In this document: one piece after another, positions 12,018-24,770 of the stretch
Numbering within the stretch: position 1 is the stretch's first letter
Layout: every line of letters starts with the position of its first letter
NCBI RefSeq assembly: GCF_000499845.2
Contig: NC_023749.2
Location: 14,780,698 to 14,844,697, forward strand
From: Phaseolus vulgaris
Lineage: Eukaryota > Streptophyta > Magnoliopsida > Fabales > Fabaceae
Length of the DNA stretch: 64,000 nt
Direction of reading: 5' to 3'
The notes under the pieces: model-generated
Told to the model about the DNA's origin: nothing
The model's input: the letters and a program-made list of their open reading frames with translations, nothing else
Databases searched by the model: none
Position numbers and translations under genes: made by a program

Positions 12018-13899
12018 GACTGTTTCTTCCTGCACCTCCGTGACTTCTTCTGGCACCTCATAAACTTTTAAAATTTCAAAATTATCATTCAGTAAAAAAA
12101 GATAAAAATAGAAGTTTTGTTTTACATTTTGTCGCTGAGAGGAAAAGAAGGTGTTTGGTGCTTGTTGTTGTTGTGGTGGTGATGTGACACTTTGAGGTGG
12201 TGCGTTGTGGTGGTAGTTGCGGTAGTGGTGGTGGTAACGATCGTGTTGGTACTGATAGTGTTGTTGTAGTGGTCACGATTGGCTCGTCATTCTCATTCTC
12301 CGGTAAGTTCTTGTGCCTTAAATACTCATTTCCAGATTAGTTAATCCATTGGATCAACGGATCACACAATCTGGTGCTTTACGTAGAAAACTAAAATGTT
12401 TCGAATTAGGTAATCCGTGTGTATACCAGATCCAAAATAAACCAAACTCAGACTTCCGGATTGTGTAATCCAGTACTAAATGAACTATGGATTACGCAAA
12501 TCTGGAAAAGTCATTTTAGAACTTCAAATATACCTTACGGATTACATAATCCAGAATTTATTTTACTGTTAAAATTTGACTTATGAATTCCAGAAGTCAT
12601 TTTAGAACTTCAAATATGACTTACGGATTGCATAATCCAAAATTCATTTTACGGTTAAAATTTGACTTATGAATTACACAATCCGGAAGTCATTTTTAAG
12701 TTGTTAAATGCTTTACGAATTACCCAATTTGGAAGAGATTTTTGTAGTTACTAAATGAGTTATGGATTACACAATCCGGAAGGAAAACTGAATGTTGTTT
12801 TTATTTTGCATACTTGTGTGAATTTATGAAAATTAGAATAAAATGAAAGTTTATGTTTTATGAATGAAGGTGTAAGTATGGACATGGAGGTTGGATTGAT
12901 TACAAAAAAATCCGATGAAATAAAAATGATATGTAGTATGGAATAATTAATGAATTTAGTGCATCAACATGAATTAGTTGAAAGGGACTATGGTACCATT
13001 TTACAAGAGATGAGGTGAATAAAATTTCATTTCATTCATGTTTATTGTATTATAATTTGAAGAAGTGATTTTGTAATATTGTTATAATAACTTTGTGTAG
13101 ATGCTTCCTTTGCGAGAAGACTTACTTGAATGGGTTTGTAGGGTTGGTTATGGACTTGGTTTTGTTATTGTCTTTATTAGGTATGGCATAGCAAATGGAA
13201 AGCAAGGGAAAAAGACATGTCTTGTTAGACTGTGAAGAGGGGTAATTACAAAAAGTATAAGAATGATTTGGAGGTTAGTGTAACAGGTACTCGAAAATGT
13301 CAATGTCCCTTTAAATTACGAGGTAAACCTGTCGAAAAGGGTAATTTGGAACCCTAACTAAACAACTGGCAATATCGAATTACGTAATCTAGAACTTATT
13401 GCAACGCTAAACCCTATTGGATTACATAATTCAGAATTTCTTGAAATCCTAAACCCCACTGAATTATGTAATCGGAACTAACTAGACACTCACCAGATTA
13501 CATAATCCGATACCTATTTATGCGAAGAAATTACCAAACTACACTATGTCCTTTCAAATACTTCCATCAAATTACAAAATAAAAATGAAAACCAGTAAAA
13601 TTACTAACCTGTGGATGAAGAAGGCAATGGTGAATGATGGAGAAAGAGAGGTTTAGAAAGGATGAAAGCTTTGAGAGAATGAGAACTTTAGAAGCAGAAA
13701 GCTTTGAAGGAGGTGGGAGAAGGGTGGGAGCTACGCCGCTTAAAGAGTGAAAGGCAACGTAGAGAAAATAGAAGTAGGTTAAAGTTAAATTAAGTTATAT
13801 TTAATTTTTTAAAATATTTTTTACTAAAAGGTATAATGATAAAATCGCTTTTAGTATCGGGTGACAGAAGAAGTCATGGAGATGCAAGAAGAAACAATC
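12018..13899. mobile_element. Mutator-like element (MULE) with 9-bp TSD
   Basis: Ends are inverted: GACTGTTTCTTCCTGCA at 12018 and the complement of GATTGTTTCTTCTTGCA ending at 13899, with similarity extending about 40 bp inward. A perfect 9-bp direct repeat TCAATTTAG flanks it (12009-12017, 13900-13908), the Mutator hallmark. Both subterminal regions (about 12340-12790 and 13370-13510) carry many degenerate copies of a palindromic GGATTACATAATCC(A/G)GAA-type motif. The core has a FAR1-type transposase fragment (separate entry). The length of 1882 bp suggests a deletion derivative. Confidence 0.85.
13101..13356 (+). pseudogene. FAR1/MULE transposase N-terminal fragment
   Basis: From ATG 13101 the frame reads EDLLEWVCRVGYGLGFVIV, then NGKQGKKTC. 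After an in-frame TGA and frameshift near 13230 it continues GGNYKKYKNDLEVSVTGTRK and CPFKLRGKP. This is the FAR1 DNA-binding (WRKY-GCM1-like) region of plant MULE/FAR1-related transposases. The zinc-binding block is partly kept, but the DDE catalytic region and SWIM domain are missing. It sits in the middle of the MULE, so it is the relic of its own transposase, not a host FAR1 gene. Confidence 0.7.
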
Positions 13900-14044
13900 T
13901 CAATTTAGTAGGTTACCATTGACTAACGGGTTAAAGGCGACCCATGAACTCATACTCCCTTTATCATATCAATACTAAATGAGAGAATGAAGTCAGTGGA
14001 CTATAAGTAAGAGGGAAATAAGATATCTACCTGAATGCATGAGA

Positions 14045-14413
14045 GACTATTTCTTCTTGGACCTCCATACCTTCTTCTCTCACCTCCATAAATTTTCAAA
14101 TTTCCAAAAATGTTCCTCTATAATATTTTGGATTACGTAATCCAGAAGTCATTTTTCAAATTTGTAATTAGCTTCTAGATTACATAATCTGGAAGCCTTT
14201 TTTCAGATGCATGATTACTTTCCGGATTACATAATCCAGAAGTCTTATTTAGCTTCCGGATTATGTATTCCAGAAGTCTTTTTTCAAATGAGTTTCCAGA
14301 TTACATAATCCAGAAACTAATCTATGAGGATGACACAAAAAAGATAAAAATGTATTTTCATGTTGTGTATAGAGGTGACAGAAAAATATATGAAAGTGCA
14401 GGAAGAAATAGTC
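14045..14413. mobile_element. Short MULE-type MITE related to the 12-kb MULE
   Basis: The 369-bp element has inverted ends GACTATTTCTTCTTGGACC (14045) and the complement of GACTATTTCTTCCTGCAC (14413). Flanks are TGCATGAGA and CGCATGAGA, a 9-bp target duplication with one mismatch. The interior holds repeated GGATTACATAATCCAGAA-type palindromes. The TIR and the internal motif match the larger element at 12018-13899. Confidence 0.8.
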
Positions 14414-15200
14414 CGCATGAGAAAGTGGGTTGAAGGAACTAACAAAGAGTTGAAAAAAAAAACTAAATACGATTAAGAAAGATTTCTTTAGTTTTATCTT
14501 TTTTTTCTAGACCATATCTATATAAAAAAATGTTATAAATATTTTTTTTTATCTTATTTGTAGGTACTAATTTATTTGTGTTTTCTAAAGAAAATAAAAT
14601 AATTTTCTAAAATATATTTTTTTCAACCAAATATACTTTTCTATTTCTTTAACTTACGCTTCTCTTTTATTATATTAGTATTTTGAATTTTCTTTTTTAT
14701 TTTTCAAGTTAATTGTTATTTTTTTTATTGTTTGTTTCAATTGTTAATTTTAACTACTAAAACAAAATTGGGGTTGACAATTTGCACTATTTTCCCTCGA
14801 GACTTTCATTCCCTCAAGAACACCCTCAAAATCATAATCTTTTACGAATTCATATTACTTTATTGATTTAATTCAGATATTTCACAGTAAAGATGCAAAT
14901 GGAAATATACAATTATCCAAAAGTACAACATTAAATATCTTGTCTAGAGACTATAACCAATCCCTTTATCCTAAAAAAATATTTTTCAAGAACCTTTAGC
15001 CTCCAAACCTATTCCTATTAGCATTACATATATACTTGGCCTCACCTATTCTATCCAAGTCCAGCAAAACACACTTAATAATCCTTAATAATCCATATCC
15101 TATCCAATTGAAGCGTAATTAATTAATGATAAAAAAAAAATGATAGGAGCAAGTAATGAATGAATTGCAAGAGGTTAGGATAAAATTGGAAAAATAATTG
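14414..15200. other. AT-rich intergenic stretch
   Basis: Homopolymer-rich AT sequence with no open frame or recognised element. Confidence 0.5.
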
Positions 15201-15541
15201 TGTACACAAAGGAGGAAAATTATCTTTATAGTGTTATAGATGTTTTCAAGACAGAAATAAAGACTTAGAACTCAAATGTTGAACTCATGACCTTGTATAT
15301 AATCCCACATATCTTAAAAATAAAATTCAAAGATCTTGAAAACAATTATTTTGGACCTACAATTAATAAATTATCATTGTGTTCTATCTAAACACAATTA
15401 TAGTTTACATTACATGCTGCAAATGCAATTGCAATCCAAAATATAGATCCAACAGGCACAGCACAAGTAAACCAGAGATATCATTTTGAAGTGTACAAAG
15501 AACAGTAAATATCCAGTTACAATGTTTGTCAGCGATTTGGT
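15201..15541. repeat. Segmental duplication, copy 2 (3' flank of SRF gene)
   Basis: Paired with 10623-10967. It lies about 400 bp downstream of the SRF stop codon (the gene is on the minus strand), so it may include the distal 3' UTR or terminator region of that gene. Probably the ancestral copy. Confidence 0.85.
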
Positions 15542-15945
15542 ACAAATGATCAACAAACTTTTATTGTGAAGGATGAACCTAAGCCACAAGGATATCATCA
15601 CGAAATTACATCACTATCAAGAATTTGGAAACAATTATCAAATAAATGGGTTAGTTAGCACACCTCTACACTACCAACATGACAATGGTTTAATCAACTA
15701 CGAAATTATGAGATATGATACGGCTACAGATACAAGTGTGGATCACAACAATTCAGTTTTCTTATATTGATAGGACAAAAACTCCGGTAGAACTTGGCAT
15801 TGGATGTTGAATAGGTTAGTAGGAAATAATGAAGCATGGAGACAACTAATCGGGCTACCCTGAGATGATATCTCTACTAGTTGAAATTCAGCAAGTGATT
15901 CTCTGCACATCATGATTAATTCACAAACAAATGCCATTACCATTC
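15542..15945 (-). other. Probable 3' UTR of the SRF gene
   Basis: Follows the TGA at 15946-15948 with no other gene signal. Its extent is unknown. Confidence 0.45.
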
Positions 15946-18900
15946 TCATTTTTCATTTGATTCACTTTGCTGAGACTCCCTCCTTATCATATTTAGTAAG
16001 TATAGGACAACCTCGGACATTGCTGGCCTAAATTCTGGCTCTGACTGCATTACATACATTCAAGGCAAAAAATTAATTCCATAGAATAAGGTAATAATAA
16101 CTGGAACTTAAAGTTCACGTAGATAAAAATCACCTGAAGGCATCTAGAGATAATGTCTGCAAAATTTGACAGTGATTTTGCTGGGTAATTTCCATTCAAA
16201 GAAGGATCGACCATGCTCGATAAGGCATCAATATCATGAAGTTGGGGAATTGCCCATCTGGCCAGAAATTGCTCCCCGCGTTGACGTGTCCTGTTGAGGA
16301 TGTTGCAAATAATAACTGATGAAAAGTGTGAAACATATGACTGAAATACTCTAATTATGACTTTATCCATTCTGACCTGTCGTGGGACTGACGGCCAGTC
16401 AAAAGTTCTAACATGATCACTCCAAAGCTGTACACGTCACTTTGGTATGTGTATATTCCAGACTCAAATTCAGGAGCTCCATAGCCATAAGCAGTTAACA
16501 GGTTCCCCGAGAGCTAACAATGCACACAATATTAACAAACTTATCATGCAAACTGCATTGATATGCTTATTTAATGACAAGCTATTTAATAATAAATCTC
16601 TCCTACAATAGCATGAAGTACATCATCAACCCAGTAAATTTTTTATCATGTCCCTCGTTATGTTGAAAAAACTTTTACAATATCAAATGCTATTTTACCT
16701 GACTGACTGATCCTGAAGCTATCAATGTAGCTAAACCACAATCAGAGACCCGGATGGATAGATCATCATCAAGCAGAATATTGGCAGACTTCAAATTTCT
16801 GTGTACTACAGGTGGCTGACATTGCTCATGCAGATATCTTGTTGAAGGACAAGAATATTACATTCAGAACATCATAATTTGTATCTTAAAACATATTAAA
16901 GAAAAAAAAAAATGTTCCCAGCACAAAACATCCAAATACGTTTTTGTATAAATTATACCAAATCCTACAGCTCTCTAAATAGACTGAATATGACATTTCT
17001 TGGTTTGATAAACCATGATTTGGTCCGCTCCAATATCTAATGATTTTGGCTTCAATTGGTTCTAAAATTTGAGTTTGGCGATATATAAATTACTTTCTCT
17101 TTCATACGAAGAACAAAGCATAGCATAATGTATTTTGAGTAATTGTAAGATCCACATCGAGAAGATTTGATGGTAAGCATGAGTTTTACCGATTTACACT
17201 TTAGAAAGTTCTAGTAAGGTTTGAACATACTGTTAGTAGGATATTAAATCTACTACTAGAAGCTATTTGTTAGTAGGACATTAACTGTACCTACCAGAAG
17301 CTTCTTGTTAGTAGGATATCAATGTACTACTAGAAGTTTTTAGAAGCTGCAAAAGATTCTAGAGATTTCTTTGTAATAATTACTTTAGGATTAGAGGCTG
17401 ATGTACTGTTTCAATTAACTTAATTGAATAAAAATCCTCCTTCATTTGGATTACTCCTTTCAAGTTGATATCAGAGTTCCCAATCTTGGGAGCCCTGTTT
17501 CGATATTTATTCTCTACTGTCTTAACTAGAGTTCTTTCTAGTGTTGTCTGAAGTGCACCCAACTGGGGGTTCTATCACCACCAGTCATTGTCGTCGCCAC
17601 CGCCACCGCCATCACCACTACCATCACCGCCGTCACCAGAGCTTTATGTCTTACAGTTCCATTTTACTTAGGAGGGTCACCAAAGTTGTCACCGTCATCG
17701 GAGCTTTCTGTCTTACTGATTTGTTTTACTTAAGGAGACTAAAGAATCCTACTATTTATCTTAGCGCGACAACTCCATAAAACAATGTTGATCTTCCTTC
17801 ATCCTTTTCAATTGAAGATGAAATGCCTGCATTACGTGCTAAAATTGAACATCTAAAAAATCTCTCGTGGAGTCTATTAGTAAGCCACCTTTTGGTACCT
17901 ACTCTCTTATGCAAGAACCCACTTTTAATGTTTCTAAAAATTTATGCAAGGACTCTTGGGTTCTTGACTTGGGTGCGACTGACCATATGACTCCACACTC
18001 ATCTCTTTTAACATCATATGTTTCTCTTCATGGTAATTACATTACTATTGTCAATGGGACTAGTATCTCAATAGTTGGACATGGTAATATTTCTCTTATG
18101 CCATTTCTCAATCTTAGAGATGTCCTTTATGTTCCACAACTTTCTAATAACCTTATTTCTGTTCAAAAACTTACACATGATATTGTTCTATAACCTTCTT
18201 TCCCACTCATTGTATTTTTTAATGCCACAGGGAAGATGTTTGGAACTAGTAAGGACGAGGGAGGATTGTATCGCCTTAACAACTTAAGAACTAAGAATAG
18301 TAACAATAGACAAAATACCTCATGTCTCCACCCCAATCTTGCACCAGTTGTAGATCCTGTCAAATTTGACTTCTCCACCATAGTCTAGGGGATCCATCCA
18401 TTTTTGTTCTAAAGTCTATGTTCCCTTTCTTATTTTCCAAAGAATCTTTTGAGTCATTTAAATTTGATGTATGTCAACTTGCAAAGCACCATCGTGCCAC
18501 ATATCCTCCTAATAATACTAAGAGTGCTTATCCTTTTGATGATTCATTCTAATGTCCAGGGGCTTGCATTAAACCCTAGTATATCAAGAGCTAAATGGTT
18601 TGTCACTTTTATTGATGATTGTCCATGTTACATGGATTTTCCTCATGAAAGAAAATTTGAAGTTTTTACCTTATTTGTCAAATTATTTCATGAGATAAAA
18701 ACACAATTTTGAAAGTCAATTAAACGTTTGTGTTTTGATAATGGAAGGGAATATGTAAATCATGATATGTCTAAATTCCTTTCCAAAAATGTTGTTAATG
18801 AATTCACATGTGTGGATACACCACAACAAAATGGCATTGTTGAAAGAAAAAATAAGCATATTTTGGTGGTAACACAGGGCACTCTTTTTCCTTGTGAATA

Positions 18901-21900
18901 TCCCAAATTTTTATTGGTGAAAGGCTACCCTCATTGCTACCTATCTCATTAACCCATTACCCTCTTGGGTTCTAGATGGTCAAAGTCCCATTGAGTCCAT
19001 GTCTTCCTTCTTTCCATGTGTTCCTTTCCTCTCTAGTCTTCATAGTCAAATGTTTGGATGTGTTGTATTTGTCCAAGTTCATAGTCAATCTCATGGAAAG
19101 TGAGATCTTAGAGCTATTAAATGTATATCCATTGGTTATGCATCTAATGAAAAGGGATATCGTTGTTACTATCTTCTGAGTCGAAAGTTTATTACCTTAC
19201 TTCTATTAAGAAGTGGACTTTAAGCCTATATTTATGGGTGGTCCGATGGCAGGTGACCTGATTAGCCTAACAAACTCTTGTTAGGATAAGTTGTAAATGG
19301 TTCTGATACCATATTAAGAAGTGAATTTTAAGCCTAACTACCACCATAGATGTCAATTTCGATGAAACTAAATCATTTTACATGTGTCCTCAACTTCATG
19401 GGAGTATTCGTCTTTTGAATCTCGTCATATTTTGTCCCTTTCATACATGAACCATCTCATACTAACATTAGTCTTAGTACTCCTAATACTTTTCCTGACA
19501 CATCTTGTATGCATGTCTCTACTCTTAGTACTCCTAATACTTCTCCTTACACATCTCGTATGCATGTCTCTGACGTAGCTCCTAACAAGGGCATCTTTGG
19601 TCTCAGGCCAGGATCATCTAGAGAGTTTCTTCCATATAAAATCAGAGTGTTATCGATATCATAACAGAAAATACCAGGGATCCCAACAATCCTTTATGAA
19701 GTTATAACGAAAACCATAACAGGTTATGGCGGAAACATTACAGTAAAGAAAAATACAATATATACGTATAGATAATTTAAAAAATAATAATGGAAGAAAG
19801 ATAAGAAATATGCAATTGTGAATTATTAGGACCGCAATAGTTATAATATTTGAAATGGGCCAAGTAAGGCCCAAATAAAGCTTGTTCTAAGTAGGTTTAG
19901 CAACTTAAATTAGAATTTCAATTAATGCAGCAACTCACTTCCCTTCATGCGTCGTAGACTCGTAATACACATCTCATCCCATCTTACTGTAGTAAATTTG
20001 AATAATTAGAGCTACAATAATTAAAATAATTGAAATGGGCCAAGTAAGGCCCAAACTTATTTTAAATATTGTAACCCTAATTATTCAAATTCTCTACAAG
20101 ATGGGATGAGATGTGTTCTGCAGTGCATGAAGGGAAGTGAGTTGCTGCATTAATTGAAATGCTAATTTAAGTTGTAAAACCTATTTAAAACAAGCTTTAT
20201 TTGGGCCTTACTTGACCCATTTCAAATATTATAATTGTTGCAGCCCTAAAAATTCAAATTCACAACTGCAGATTTCTTATCTTTCCTTCATTATTTTTGT
20301 AATTTTTTTAATTATCTATACGTATATATTGTATTTATTTTTACCGCAATGTTTCCACCATAACCTGTTATGGTTTCTGTTATAACTTCATAAAGGATTT
20401 TTGGGGTCCCCAATATTTTTCATTATCCAATATCAATAACACTGCTCACACCAGACCTGACATAACCTATGATATGAGTGTAGTTAATCAGTTTAACCTA
20501 TGATATGAGGGTAGTTAGTTAGTTCATGCATGATCCAAGGGATAGACATTTACAAATTGTGAACAAAATCCTTCAATATTTGAAGACAAGTCCAGGAAGG
20601 GAATTATTGTTTAAGTGGAATGAAAAATTAAGAATGGAAGTGTACACTGATGCAGATTATGCAGGGTCTGCCATAGATAGGAAATCCACCTCAAGATATT
20701 GCATGTTCTTGGGTGGAAATTTGGTGACTTAGACAAGTTAGAGGGAGAGTGTTGTTTGTAGCATATTAAATGTACTATTAGAAGCTTCTTGTTAGTAAGA
20801 TATTAATGTACTACTAGAAGTTGTTAGAAACTGTAGAAGATCTAGAATAATTACTTTTAAGGTTAGAGTTCTCTATATATAGAGGTTAATGTACTGTTTC
20901 AATTAATTCAATTGAATAAAAACCTTCTTCATTCAAATTATTCTTTTCAAGTCATACTTAGCTCTTTAATAATAAAGAGTTTGCAAAAATACTTTTAGTT
21001 TTAAATGAATTCATTGAGGACAATTGAAATAATTAGGCAGGAGAAACAAGAATCTGAAAACAAAAAACTTTGAACCCATTGTAAGCTAAAATAACAAGCT
21101 TGAGCAAATTTTTTTCTTCATCATAATAATAGCTACTTGACTTACTCTAAAGCTCTGGCTGCCCCAAGAGCTATTCGAATTCGAGCATTCCATGATAGTC
21201 TTGTTTTGAAGTCATCATCTGAGTGGAGTGCATCATACAGTGACCCATTACTGCAGTACTCATATATAAGAAGCCTTTGACCATGCTCGGAACAGTATCC
21301 AACAAGCTCGACAACATTTGCATGCCTTATTCTATCAATACTATTAATCAATTCAAGAAATTCATCATCCTTCTGGTTATCAGAAGCTCTCTTGTCCAGT
21401 TTCTTTACAGCAAGTAACTAACAGTTTATAAAGAAAGTCAAGTGTCAGATATGAATCCCATCAAGTGATGACACTAAGATATTTTAGTAAGAAAAGGGAA
21501 ACAGAGACTAGAATGAAAATGTGATCCACAGATATCAGTAGTTAAAACTTTGATAGATCAATATATGCATTTAGCCATTTACCGTGTCCTCCAAGAAATA
21601 ACTTCACAAAATATTGAATAAACGATCTTATATAGTTTAATAATGTTGTTCAAGAATCGTGGATGTAGCAGAGACAAGCAATTGTGTTAGCAAAAAGAAG
21701 AGAAGGAGCCATCAATGCATATTGCAATTGCATCACCGGGAAGACTAGTTCTTGTATAAGATTTTTAAATAAGAAAGTTCAAATGTGTAAAATTCACATT
21801 ATCATGCAAAAATAGCCATCAGAAAATAAACCAGAAACAACATTAATATAAAAATTGCATACTACACTATATTTTGACATCAGGATACAAAATTTGAAAT

Positions 21901-24730
21901 AAGAACAAACAAGAAGACAATGTCTATTAAACTACAAAAACATTCAAGACTACTAATGAAAGGACAAAGTATCAACAAGATAAATGTAGCCATTATTGGC
22001 AATTTAAGGGTGATAAAAGTCAAGGAAGACATAACATATTCAATGTAATTAATAAACAATGCTACCCACCTTGCCATTAGGAAGTTCGGCTCTATACACA
22101 TTACCCAACATGCCTCCTCCTATAAGATTTTCTTGAGAAAAGCTATTTGTATACTGTTGAAGGGATGCAATAGCAAAAAATTTTGCAAAAGTAGGAGGAA
22201 CTGAACTTCTCATGAGTGGAGTGACATTAGTTGCTCTGCGGGATGTGCCTGGCTCAACAGTCACCTTTTCAGTAGTAGAAGGGGGAGGGGGAGGGGGTGG
22301 TGGGGGAGGTGGGGGAGGGGGAGGAGGCATTGAATATACTTGTAGTGCACTAATATCTATCTCATGCTCTCCTGGCTTTGGTATTGTAGCCATTCTCTGC
22401 ACATCCTTCTCTTGCTCACTCTGTGGATTTGGATTAGCCCTGACTGTCCTGGTCTCTGCCTGATGACCCTCTTTTGGCCTTGGATTAGCCCAGACTGTCC
22501 TAGTCTCTGCCTGACGACCCTCTTTTGGTCTTGGAGCATCCCCTACTGGTACTGATATAATAAATTATCATTGTTTAAATATTAAAGGTTTGAATTTGAT
22601 AATCATTCCAATGAGTAACTAAAAGTTAGTTAAAAAAATGAAGGACTGGGTATATTTATACCTTTTTCCGTTTGACTAGGTGGTTGGACTGAATTTCCGT
22701 TATCCCTGGCAATTTCCCTTTCAGCCCCATATGCACCAATTTGGCGTTGCTTGGACCTTCTACCATCTCGTTCTCTTCTGCTGCATCTTGGAATAAAGAG
22801 AATGAATCCTAGTAACAAAATAATGAATCCCAACACACTACCAATAGATATCCAAACCACCCTTTTTGTGGATTGTTTGGATTTCCCAGAGTGTGATTCA
22901 TTTGCTACAGCTGGTCCATCAGCCTGCTTAGTAGGTACACGGCCAGAAGATGGTGGTGCCCCAGAGGTGGGAGTTCCAGGTGGTGCACCAGAAATAGGAG
23001 TTCCAGGTGGTGCTATTGCTGGGGAGCGAGGTGAAGAAGCAGGAGTTGTTGTGCCACTAACATTAAATGGGTTTCCAGCTTGCCTAAATAACAAATATCA
23101 TCTTTAAAAACTAAAGCTACAAAATAACTATATATACTTCAAATTCCAAATTCTGATGAGACCAAAATCAAATAAATAATAGAATAAATTTCAAACAAGA
23201 AACAAACACTTATCAATAGTCAAAGAAAAAATGGCAAGCTACAAGATAGCCAGATATGATAAGTCATAGCCACATAAAATAACCCAAAACTTCCCCTTAA
23301 GACTTGCCAGTGCTAACTGCCAAATATTACTTTCAATACAACTTAAACTACTCAAGTCTTATGTCATTTAACTGGCCCAGAATCACAACCAGTATACCCC
23401 ACACAAGTTAATACCCTCATAACCAATCTGAGAGCAAAACAAGTGCATCTTATCTAATGCACAGTAAATATTACAAATTGGAAATAGTGTGTAATCTTGA
23501 CTCTTGAGACTAATCATAATAATGTGTTTACTTTTGCTGACCACTTAACTAGAGAAAAGATAGTCCAAACCACCTACTTCCATGTTCATCTTCTCTTTTA
23601 CTAATTGAAGGTATAATCCCATTTAAGCATAAAGAATCAAAATACATAAAGTACTTGATTTTTTAAGACTATCACCTGAAGGCTGGGATGCTTAGCAACT
23701 TTGGAGGTATTGGGCCAGAAAACTGGTTGTTCTCAATATTCCTGCTCAAAGAGGGCAGAAAATCATAAATTTCAGAGAATCAAGTAGTACTATAATTAGA
23801 AAGATAGCATCTAACCCTATACACATTTTAAAAGGTATCAAATCCAAAAATAAACAATTTATAAACTACTATAGCAAGAGACATGGTTAAGAGAAGTACA
23901 AATCTTTCAGAGGAAGGTCTTGTAAGACATCAAGTGTCCCGGACAATTGATTGTTTTGTAGGCGTCTGCCAACAGGGAAATAGTGAGCTTGCTTGGCACA
24001 AAAAATAAGGTCATAATTTGATCTTGATAAAACAAAATACTAACAGGGTGGTCAGAGACGACAAGTTATCCATGGAAGAAGGCAATTCCCCACTCAAATT
24101 ATTATGAGATAAATCACTGCAGAAAAGTTAATGCCTCCATCAGATATTTTAATGAATAAGGAAGCAAAGAATCTTCATCCAAATGAAAATTAAATGGGGG
24201 TCATACAGATTGATCAACTGCGTAAGTGACTGAAAAGCATCTGGTATTGCTCCAGTTAAGAAATTGTAGTTAAGAGACCTGAAAGGAGATAATTAATATA
24301 ATTTGGATGAACTTGCATAAAATTTAATATAAGGCAGGAGAAGCAACAAACTCACATATCTGTCAGTCCAGCCAAAGTGGACAAAGAGGTTGGAATACTT
24401 CCAGTAAACTGGTTGTCTGAAAGAAAACTGAAAATACAATCCATCATGTCTTTTTGCACAAATTGTTGGGAATAGCTAGTATCAGAGTTGGGTTATTACG
24501 TACAAGTTTTTCATGGTAACTGGCAAATTAGATGGAATATTTCCTCCAATGTTGTTGTTGCTTAGATCACTACCTCCAAAATACATAGCAAACAGTAAAG
24601 AGGACGCGGAAGAAATTTATAAGTACTATAAGAAGAATGACCACAGAAATTCATGAGCTGGGAAAAAGCAATACATGCACAAGCATGTGCATGTTCATGC
24701 ATATGCATGTACACACAGATAAATGAAGAA

Positions 24731-24770
<40 letters not shown>

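Larger units (their letters stand above)
17231..20952 (+). mobile_element. Decayed Copia retrotransposon in SRF intron 12
   Basis: LTRs are at 17231-17465 and 20750-20952, with a purine tract (GAGGGAGAG) just before the second. A perfect 5-bp repeat CATAC flanks it (17226-17230, 20953-20957), and a PBS-like TGATATCAGAG follows the first LTR. These borders make the LTR end in CAAGT rather than the canonical CA, so the ends could be off by 3 bp. The interior is badly decayed: gag and most of reverse transcriptase are missing. It is opposite in orientation to the host gene and accounts for most of the 4.3-kb intron. Confidence 0.8.

Noticed and set aside
22212..22463. Gly-rich plus-strand open frame
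   Set aside because: Antisense of the polyproline exon of the SRF gene.
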